A DNA stretch of 39,418 nt, from the IMG/VR virus record IMGVR_UViG_3300029953_000079, positions 1-39,418 of that record. The stretch is one strand, 5' to 3'. The notes beneath the pieces were generated by a model that did not search any database, was not told the origin of the DNA, and was given only the letters and a program-made list of their open reading frames with translations. The stretch comes from a virus. Numbering within the stretch: position 1 is the first letter of the stretch; each line of letters starts with the position of its first letter. This document shows positions 31,336 through 36,131 of this stretch, one piece after another. A program made the position numbers and the translations under genes.

Positions 31336-31574
31336 ACGGCAAAAATTGCCCAATTTGGCGACAATGTCAAGCGCCGCCGCTGTGCGGGTCGTGGGGAACC
31401 CTCGCGCGCGCGCGCTCCCCGGCGATGGCGATGGCGATGGCGATGGCGATGGCGATGGAGGCAGGAATCCGCAGGATTCCGCAGGATTCCGCAGGAATCC
31501 GCAGGATTCCGCTGCGGATTGTTCCACGTGGAACAATTTACCTTTTTTGTGTCGTTAATCGCACGCCGGCGCAT
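31332..31574 (-). CDS. Possible leader frame upstream of small terminase
   Basis: The product would have 80 residues, starting MRRRAINDTKKVN. In favour: the ATG has the A/T-rich context used elsewhere (AATAAAAATG), it is the first such start after the late promoter, and its stop overlaps the small-terminase GTG as GTGA. Against: most of it translates simple repeats (HRHRHRHRHR from GGCGAT units, NPADSCGI repeats) and the parS palindrome. It may be a translated leader rather than a functional protein. Confidence 0.35.
   Translation of the reverse strand: MRRRAINDTKKVNCSTWNNPQRNPADSCGILRNPADSCLHRHRHRHRHRHRRGARAREGSPRPAQRRRLTLSPNWAIFAV
31393..31518. repeat. Dispersed composite repeat, copy 1
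   Basis: The order is GGGGAACCCTCGCGCGCG, a CTCCCC hairpin arm, six perfect copies of GGCGAT (31421-31456), GGAG, five copies of GCAGGAWTCC (31461-31510), then GCTGCGGA. A copy with the same order, the same six GGCGAT units but three GCAGGAWTCC units lies at 36563-36665. This copy abuts the parS palindrome and lies in the leader of the small-terminase gene. Confidence 0.9.
31518..31537. promoter_or_regulatory. parS-like centromere site (perfect 20-bp palindrome)
   Basis: ATTGTTCCACGTGGAACAAT is a perfect palindrome. Its central 16 bases, TGTTCCACGTGGAACA (31520-31535), match the bacterial chromosomal parS consensus TGTTTCACGTGAAACA with only the two symmetric changes T to C and A to G, which are seen in natural parS sites. 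Its translation in one frame gives FHVEQ, the tell-tale of parS within coding frames. No parA or parB gene is visible, so the site would bind host ParB. It lies between the late promoter and the small terminase gene. Confidence 0.8.
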
Positions 31575-31661
31575 TTTTATTGCGTGGCGTTATTTCGGTG
31601 TATTATTTGTTTATCTTCCATTATTCGTGATAAAACCGCGAATGTTTTAGGTGTATTAATT

Positions 31662-31693
31662 ATTATAGTTTGTAAGTCGTTGATTATCAACGA
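31662..31693 (-). promoter_or_regulatory. Late-operon promoter with overlapping palindromic operator
   Basis: Reading leftward, TTGATA (31690-31685), a 17-bp spacer and a perfect TATAAT (31667-31662) form a strong sigma70-type promoter pointing at the terminase genes. The -35 box lies within TCGTTGATTATCAACGA (31677-31693), a perfect inverted repeat with an 8-bp arm and one central base. Such an arrangement is expected for a repressor operator blocking polymerase. The repeat differs from the one at the early promoter, so the binding protein is not obvious. Confidence 0.65.
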
Positions 31694-32049
31694 GATAAAG
31701 TTGCAGATAATTGTGGACACATAAATAGAATCATGCGATAGTACAGGTGTCGGGGGGCACAACCTCCGGCGGATGAGGGCGGTGAGGCAAGGGCCGAATC
31801 CCGCAGATGTCAGAATGCAGACGGTGTGGCGAACTCTATGGGCCACGGTAAATAATCCATCGGTAATTTTCGGGTAAGCCCCCGCGTGAAAGGGGGGCCG
31901 GATTTGCAAGAACTGCAAAACACCGGGACGAGACGAAAATTGCGGTAATGCGGCATACGAAAGAATGAATCTTTCGTATACGGTGACAAGCCCGAAAAAA
32001 CGCAGAGTCAAAAACCAAAAAGCCGGGCGACCGGCGGAAAGAAAATAAT
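31694..32049 (+). other. Structured leader/intergenic region before the rightward operon
   Basis: About 350 bases without a convincing gene. Hairpins visible on the + strand include GCCCCC/GGGGGC around 31877-31897, a perfect 10-bp stem ATACGAAAGA/TCTTTCGTAT with a 5-base loop (31955-31979), and the GNRA-type hairpin at 32022-32044 just before the first gene. The first 150 bases are G-rich. No known riboswitch or tRNA was recognised. I could not place a convincing rightward promoter; TTGCAG (31701) and TAGAAT (31726) are 19 bp apart, which is too long to trust. Confidence 0.45.
32022..32044 (+). repeat. Leader hairpin element, copy 1 (GCCGG-GCGA-CCGGC)
   Basis: GCCGGGCGACCGGCGGAAAG and the next three bases occur identically at 32022-32044, 34169-34191 and 34499-34521. 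Each is a 5-bp GC stem with a GCGA (GNRA) tetraloop, followed by a purine-rich GGAAAGAAA run. At the first two copies an ATG follows within about 10 bases, so the purine run can serve as the ribosome site. The third copy precedes a decayed frame. Confidence 0.9.
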
Positions 32050-32457
32050 ATGAGAAGCTCACAAGAAATGGTGGAATTGGTCCGCGCCGGCGGCGCGGAT
32101 GTTCGGAAAATCTACGGTGGCGAAAGCTACCGTAGCGGAGGGGTGCTGGTGGTGCACCCTGTCGGTTACTGGGACCAACCGGTCCCGGTACGGGTGGAGA
32201 CGGCCCCCGAGAAAGCGTGGGACGGCACTGGCTACGACGGCCGCGGCCGTCGTTGGGACATCATCCGGCTGGTGCCGGATGCGGCCGGGATGGTCCCGGT
32301 GACCCGCGGCCAGTGGTCGAAACTAGATGAATCCGACCGGGCGGTGGTCGGCGGCGGGGGCTCCTCCAGGTCGGAGGATGGAGCGGTTCATTTCGGCCGA
32401 CCCGGGGCCGACCGGAAAAGCGACATTTCCGGCCTGCTGGCCGGACTGACCGGGTGA
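32050..32457 (+). CDS. Short paralogue of the Csx16-domain protein (domain lost)
   Basis: The product has 135 residues and is the first gene of the rightward operon. It differs at only 11 of 134 positions from the N-terminal part of the 229-residue protein at 32840. The domain itself (SSQEMVELVRAGGADVRK ... HPVGYWDQPVPVRVE ... GTGYDGRGRRWD) is unrecognised. After the TGA at 32455 the DNA still reads PVVVTKM and a stop, which is the first strand and the last residues of the paralogue's Csx16 domain. The 252 bp between them are missing, flanked by TGGTCAC. So this is a real expressed-looking gene with a trimmed C-terminus. Confidence 0.7.
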   Translation: MRSSQEMVELVRAGGADVRKIYGGESYRSGGVLVVHPVGYWDQPVPVRVETAPEKAWDGTGYDGRGRRWDIIRLVPDAAGMVPVTRGQWSKLDESDRAVVGGGGSSRSEDGAVHFGRPGADRKSDISGLLAGLTG

Positions 32458-32497
32458 TCGAGCACGCCGGTGGTGGTCACAAAGATGTGACCCGCCG

Positions 32498-32577
32498 GCC
32501 GGGAGCGCATCCCGGCTTTCACTCCCGCCCCCAAAAAACAAGGGGGCGGAACTGAGAGAATAAACAAAAAAACAAAC
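32498..32577 (+). repeat. Intergenic hairpin pair between rightward genes
   Basis: GCCGGGA/TCCCGGC around GCGCA is followed by CCGCCCCC/GGGGGCGG around an A-rich loop, then the segment GAACTGAGAGAATAAACAAA. The first hairpin recurs at 33537-33555. The second has relatives at 33561-33588 and 34433-34461 in which the loop is replaced by a CCGGCTTGAGCCGG stem. The A-rich segment recurs at 34462-34493. These look like mobile or recombining intergenic modules. Confidence 0.75.
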
Positions 32578-32584
32578 CTACAAT

Positions 32585-32806
32585 ATGAAAATCTGCGCAG
32601 TATACAACACGGACGGAATTATGGAATTCAACCTGAGGCCAGCCGGCCCGATGCTGGACGGTCGGCAACTGCCGGTCGGGCGGGTAACGTTTGATGGAGT
32701 CCACGCTAAAATGCGCGGACTTGGTGAGTTCCGGCTTTATGCATCGGACAAATTCGGGGAATTCAGCCAACGAACCAGGCTGAATATTTTCCCCGTGCAA
32801 GCCTAA
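32585..32806 (+). CDS. Small protein, unknown (rightward operon)
   Basis: The product has 73 residues (MKICAVYNTDGIMEFNLRPA...). It is mostly beta-type with a basic C-terminus. No family is recognised. It lies between the two paralogues. The stop TAA is followed at once by a CCCCTCCCGG-type hairpin. The upstream sequence is A-rich with no clear SD. Confidence 0.5.
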   Translation: MKICAVYNTDGIMEFNLRPAGPMLDGRQLPVGRVTFDGVHAKMRGLGEFRLYASDKFGEFSQRTRLNIFPVQA

Positions 32807-32839
32807 CCCCCCTCCCGGCTGACGCCGGGGAATAAAAAT

Positions 32840-33529
32840 ATGAGAAGCTCAAAAGAAATGGTGGAATTGGTCCGCGCCGCCGGCGCGGATGTTCGGAAGA
32901 TCTCCGGTGGCACTAGCTACCGGAGCGGAGGGGTGATGGTGGTGCACCCACTCGGTTACTGGGACCAACCGGTCCCGGTCCGAGTGGAGACGGCCCCCGA
33001 GGGGGCGTGGGACGGAACTGGTTACGACGGCCGGGGCCGTCATTGGGACATCATCCGGCTGGTGCCGGATGCGGCCGGGATGGTCCCGGTAACCCGGGGC
33101 CAGTGGTCGGAACTGGCTGAATCCGACCGGGCGGTGGTCGGCGGCGGGGGCTCCTCCAAGTCGGAGGATGGAGCGGTTCATTTCGGCCGGCCGGGGGCCG
33201 ACCGGAAAAGCGACATTTCCGGCCTGCTGGCCGGACTCACCATCACCGTCCCGCCGGTGGTGGTCACGCGGCACCCAGCTTTGGTCGCTCTCTTGCGGGA
33301 GCGCGGGCTGGTGTCCGGCGACTGCCGGGTGATAGATCACGCTGGCCCGGATGACGTCCGGGGGCAGGACGTAATCGGAGTCCTGCCGCTGTCCCTGGCC
33401 GCGCTGGCCCGGACAGTCACAGAGATTCCCCTGAATCTCACCCCCGAGATGCGGGGGAAGGAGTTGGACCTGGAGACGCTCCGGCGCATTGCCGGAGAAG
33501 AGGTGAAATACATGGTCACAGAGATGTGA
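32840..33529 (+). CDS. Fusion protein with C-terminal Csx16-like (ring-nuclease family) domain
   Basis: The product has 229 residues. Residues 1-134 are the unknown domain shared with the gene at 32050. Residues 138-226 match the Csx16 family (VVA1548-type CRISPR-associated proteins): VVVTRHPALVALL (Arg144-His145), VIDHAGPDDVRGQDVIGVLP with LSLAA after it (Gly180, Leu182-Pro183), and IPLNLTPEMRGKEL (Arg205-Gly206-Lys207-Glu208-Leu209). Csx16 has been grouped with CARF-like ring nucleases that remove cyclic oligoadenylate in type III CRISPR immunity. A phage copy would therefore be a plausible anti-CRISPR. I match the family pattern from memory; activity and ligand are inference. The start follows a CCCGGC-TGAC-GCCGGG hairpin. 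Confidence 0.7.
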   Translation: MRSSKEMVELVRAAGADVRKISGGTSYRSGGVMVVHPLGYWDQPVPVRVETAPEGAWDGTGYDGRGRHWDIIRLVPDAAGMVPVTRGQWSELAESDRAVVGGGGSSKSEDGAVHFGRPGADRKSDISGLLAGLTITVPPVVVTRHPALVALLRERGLVSGDCRVIDHAGPDDVRGQDVIGVLPLSLAALARTVTEIPLNLTPEMRGKELDLETLRRIAGEEVKYMVTEM

Positions 33530-33566
33530 CCCGCCCGCCGGGAGCGCATCCCGGCTTTCACTCCCG

Positions 33567-33708
33567 CCCCCGGCTTGAGCCGGAGGCGGAACTGAAAACG
33601 CGGGCAACCGCCGGCCCCGGCTTGAGCCGGAGGCGGAACTGAAAACGCGGGCAACCGCCGGCCCCGGCTTGAGCCGGAGGCGGAACTGAAAACGCGGGCA
33701 ACCGCCGG
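33567..33708 (+). repeat. Three 47-bp tandem repeats with CCGGCTTGAGCCGG hairpins
   Basis: Three consecutive 47-bp units lie between the Csx16-fusion gene and the next gene. Each contains the near-palindrome CCGGCTTGAGCCGG, then AGGCGGAACTGAAAACGCGG and GCAACCGCCG. They are followed by a single CCCGG-CCGAA-CCGGG hairpin and an A-rich start region. Non-coding; the same hairpin recurs singly at 34440. Confidence 0.9.
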
Positions 33709-33741
33709 CCCCGGCCGAACCGGGAAAACGAAAGAAAAAAT

Positions 33742-34146
33742 ATGACAAAGCAACTATTCGAAGCACTCAGGTCGTGGACAGCGATGGTCGAATGCTGGCT
33801 GGAAAAACAGCATAACACCACGGAAGATCAGGACATAATCCTAAAGCGGATCAATAACTTCGGTGTAGGTATACGACTACGAAGTCCAGAGGCTGGGAGA
33901 TTCCACCAATTGCCAGATGGTGATTTTCTTGAATGGACACAAACTCCACCAAGTCAATCCGGTGATTACTGGTGGTGGAATGAAGATGGCAGGCCGATTC
34001 TTATTGCTATCGGAATTTCGGGGGGCACTGGGGAATGCTTCGCCCAAATAGGCCAATACGGATGGACGGTAGCGCAACCCGTGAAGGAAATGGGCGGGTA
34101 TTGGATGCTGGAGGAAGGCCCGTCATTACCTGTCGTGAAGGGATAG
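33742..34146 (+). CDS. Unknown protein (rightward operon)
   Basis: The product has 134 residues. There is a helical N-terminus with LEKQHNTTEDQDIILKRI, then a Trp-rich middle (PSQSGDYWWWNEDGRP) and ISGGTGECFAQIG. The repeated Trp/Gly-aromatic pattern recalls small phage proteins of DUF551-like style, but I cannot assign it. It lies downstream of three tandem hairpin repeats with the start context AAAGAAAAAATATG. Base composition is less GC-rich than the flanking repeats, as if the gene was acquired. Confidence 0.5.
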   Translation: MTKQLFEALRSWTAMVECWLEKQHNTTEDQDIILKRINNFGVGIRLRSPEAGRFHQLPDGDFLEWTQTPPSQSGDYWWWNEDGRPILIAIGISGGTGECFAQIGQYGWTVAQPVKEMGGYWMLEEGPSLPVVKG

Positions 34147-34195
34147 TCACCTAACCAAATAACCAACAGCCGGGCGACCGGCGGAAAGAAAAAAT

Positions 34196-34402
34196 ATGAA
34201 CAATACAAAAATCGAATGTGAAAACGATCGCCGGGCTTTTCGCGAAAAAATGGAAAAAATGATCCGCTTCGCCGATGGGTACTACTACATCGGCGGCTGC
34301 CAGCCAGCCACGAGCACCGGGCGCTATGCGACACGAGAGGCGGCAATAAGGTACCAGATGGACTGCTTTGCCCGCGAACTAACCCCGCCGTTTGCGGCTT
34401 AA
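34196..34402 (+). CDS. Small protein, unknown (rightward operon)
   Basis: The product has 68 residues, with a charged N-terminal helix (ENDRRAFREKMEKMIRFADG) followed by YYYIGGCQPATSTGRYATRE. No family is recognised. It is preceded by the second copy of the GNRA-type leader hairpin (34169-34191) and followed directly by TAACCCCTCCCGG and a GGCCGGT/ACCGGCC hairpin. Confidence 0.5.
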   Translation: MNNTKIECENDRRAFREKMEKMIRFADGYYYIGGCQPATSTGRYATREAAIRYQMDCFARELTPPFAA

Positions 34403-34524
34403 CCCCTCCCGGCCGGTTAGTCACCGGCCTTTCACTCCCGCCCCCGGCTTGAGCCGGAGGCGGAACTGAGAGAATAAACAAAAAAAACAAACCAAAAAGC
34501 CGGGCGACCGGCGGAAAGAAATAG

Positions 34525-34587
34525 ACAGAAAAAGTTGTTTTGCGCGTTGCGCACCGCGTTTACCACTGGTGCCCGCGATTCAACTAA
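34525..34587 (+). pseudogene. Decayed cassette remnant
   Basis: The third copy of the leader hairpin (34499-34521) is followed not by an ATG but by ATAGACAGAAAAAGTTG. An open stretch of 20 codons (reading EKVVLRVAHRVYHWCPRFN at its end) then stops at a TAA followed by the usual CCCCTCCCGG hairpin. The flanks are those of a complete gene cassette, but start and body are missing, which suggests deletion of a small gene. The call is inferred from layout only. Confidence 0.35.
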
Positions 34588-34620
34588 CCCCCCTCCCGGT
34601 TCGCCGGGGAATATACAATT

Positions 34621-34890
34621 ATGAAAAAAATAACAATCGGCAACGAGTCCAGCCGTGATTTATCACAACATTCCGTCGGCGCCGCGGACGGGGAGGTCTG
34701 GCTGTGGGGACCGGAAACCAACAATTATGGATCGCGTCAGTGGGGGGTGAATGAGGGTCGTTACGGGAGCGCGTACAGCACGGCCACATTCTGGAGCCGG
34801 ACCGAAGCGGTTGCCGAAGTTCGCCGGTTGCGCAACCAACGGGCGGGTTCCAAATCCGTCGAAAATTTCATAGCCTGTTCCGAATATTAA
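34621..34890 (+). CDS. Small protein, unknown (rightward operon)
   Basis: The product has 89 residues (MKKITIGNESSRDLSQ...), with a Gly/Trp-rich middle (DGEVWLWGPETNNYGSRQWG) and a basic helix (EAVAEVRRLRNQRAG). No family is recognised. Upstream is a CCCGG-TTCG-CCGGG hairpin (UUCG-type loop); directly after the stop is another CCCCTCCCGG hairpin, so it is a typical cassette of this operon. Confidence 0.5.
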   Translation: MKKITIGNESSRDLSQHSVGAADGEVWLWGPETNNYGSRQWGVNEGRYGSAYSTATFWSRTEAVAEVRRLRNQRAGSKSVENFIACSEY

Positions 34891-34927
34891 CCCCTCCCGG
34901 CCGAACCGGGAAATAAGAAATAAAAAT

Positions 34928-35215
34928 ATGAGAGTTGTTTCGAATACTAAAAAGTTGCGGGTGGAGAAGACGCAAAAAGGCGATTTGTATTTGTGCTTGT
35001 CGAGGGATCAGGTCCGAACGATGAGCCGTGCGGTTGCGAGAGTCCCGAACTCCTCATCCGTGATCATAACGATCATTCCGCGTTTAATGGAGTTCGAAAA
35101 CGGCGACTTGCAAATTCCTAGTTTGGAGTTTCTGCGAGAGTTTGTGGTGAGCTGCGAGTGCGAGCGCCAGTTGCAAAGGAACATGCACGCTTTTCCTGAT
35201 GGGGGGCTCGCGTGA
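34928..35215 (+). CDS. Small protein, unknown (rightward operon)
   Basis: The product has 95 residues. There is a basic N-terminus (NTKKLRVEKTQKGDLYLCLS), then RDQVRTMSRAVARVP, a hydrophobic strand SSVIITIIPRL, and a helical end. No family is recognised. The start context is AATAAAAATATG after a CCCGG-CCGAA-CCGGG hairpin. The last codons overlap the next gene's GTG start as GTGA. Confidence 0.5.
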   Translation: MRVVSNTKKLRVEKTQKGDLYLCLSRDQVRTMSRAVARVPNSSSVIITIIPRLMEFENGDLQIPSLEFLREFVVSCECERQLQRNMHAFPDGGLA

Positions 35216-35559
35216 GAGCTACAAATTACGGCAGCCTCTGTCTCTACTTCACGGGCGAATACCTGCGACCCGCGACGAGAGCCGAGTGGATGGACAGCAT
35301 GGAAGCAGAGACCCGCAATATTGGGAGCGGGTCAGGTGTTATAAACATAGGCGGCCAATCCGTCTATGTGGTCGGGGGCCCGCGACCACCACGGAAACGC
35401 GGACGGCCACCATTGGATGGCCTAGCTGCTGGGGAGATCGTAAAGCTGCGGGTTACCCGCAAGCGGAAAGCCGCGTGGGTATCCCACGCGCAGACCAAGC
35501 ACCAGACCTTGACGCAGTCCATAACGGATGTGATGGACAGTGCTGTGGAGGGTGGCTAA
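35212..35559 (+). CDS. Small AT-hook-like DNA-binding protein candidate
   Basis: The product has 115 residues with a GTG start coupled to the previous stop. The N-terminal half (FTGEYLRPATRAEWMDSMEA, GVINIGGQSVYVVGG) resembles small phage/plasmid proteins I have seen but cannot name. Residues about 58-68 read PPRKRGRPPL, an AT-hook core (Arg-Gly-Arg-Pro), followed by a basic region. It is the last gene of the operon and converges with the helicase-loader gene, the two stop codons overlapping. Confidence 0.5.
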   Translation: MRATNYGSLCLYFTGEYLRPATRAEWMDSMEAETRNIGSGSGVINIGGQSVYVVGGPRPPRKRGRPPLDGLAAGEIVKLRVTRKRKAAWVSHAQTKHQTLTQSITDVMDSAVEGG

Positions 35560-36131
35560 ATCGTCGCGTAGCTGGGGACGGCAGTTAAATCGACCACGAC
35601 GGACGTCCTCAGCAACCGGTCCTCGATGCGTTTGTCAAATCGATCACCCCATCGGTCGGCAGCGATGTTCGTTGTCACAAGGGTAAATTTACGTCCTCGT
35701 CGGCTCAGAATCTGGCACGCGGCATCGGCGCACAGTTTCCAAGGGTCCGTCTCGGCCCCTAGGTCATCCCACAACAGGAGGTCAGAGGCAACGGCGTCGG
35801 TAATCGGCCAGTCCTGTTTACGTGCTAATTCAGTCGAAATCGTCGGCCAAAACATGTATTGCACAGAGGGGATTTTGTTGATCCAGTCGCCGTTGGTTTG
35901 ACTGCGTTTTTGATGTGCCAGCGTGGCCGCTCCACGGGCGAAGTGTTCGACGGCTTTGAGTAAATGAGTTTTGCCACAGCCCGAATTACCAACCAAAATC
36001 AATAAAACTCGGTCGGTATTCGCTCCAAAAATCCAGTCTCGGCAAAAAAATTGAACTTCATCCGCCGCTTTTTTCAGGTCTGGATGGTGTAGTCGCAGGC
36101 GCAGAAATTTTTCCTGCCAGGTTTCAGACAT
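35556..36131 (-). CDS. DnaC/IstB-like helicase loader ATPase
   Basis: The product has 191 residues from the ATG at 36131, which has an AAGGAGG SD nine to ten bases upstream inside the preceding gene. A longer frame exists, but its extra part lies in that gene. AAA+ motifs: Walker A GNSGCGKT (48-55), Walker B LLLWDD (118-123), sensor 1 LVTTN (151-155) and an arginine-rich RIEDRLLR (168-175). It should load the host replicative helicase at the phage origin together with the initiator upstream. It is the last gene of the early operon. Confidence 0.85.
   Translation of the reverse strand: MSETWQEKFLRLRLHHPDLKKAADEVQFFCRDWIFGANTDRVLLILVGNSGCGKTHLLKAVEHFARGAATLAHQKRSQTNGDWINKIPSVQYMFWPTISTELARKQDWPITDAVASDLLLWDDLGAETDPWKLCADAACQILSRRGRKFTLVTTNIAADRWGDRFDKRIEDRLLRTSVVVDLTAVPSYATI

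Noticed and set aside
31336-31536. N-terminal extension of the small terminase from a TTG start
   Set aside because: The added part translates parS and simple repeats only. A GTG coupled by a GTGA overlap lies just before the conserved domain.
31740-31870. tRNA or known riboswitch in the rightward leader
   Set aside because: A GGGCCGAATCCC segment recalls a T-arm, but stem lengths and the rest of a cloverleaf do not fit, and no riboswitch core was recognised.
31577-32062. A 161-codon leftward open frame across the intergenic region
   Set aside because: It begins inside the first rightward gene's start region and overlaps the late promoter, its operator and a 10-bp hairpin. Its sequence looks like translated non-coding DNA.
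32849-33766. A 305-codon frame antisense to the Csx16-fusion gene
   Set aside because: It is a shadow of GC-rich coding sequence and tandem hairpin repeats. The forward frame has a recognisable domain and a paralogue conserved at protein level.
33742-34146. Anti-CRISPR call for the gene after the Csx16 fusion
   Set aside because: Neighbourhood alone suggests it, but no sequence feature supports it, so it is left as unknown.
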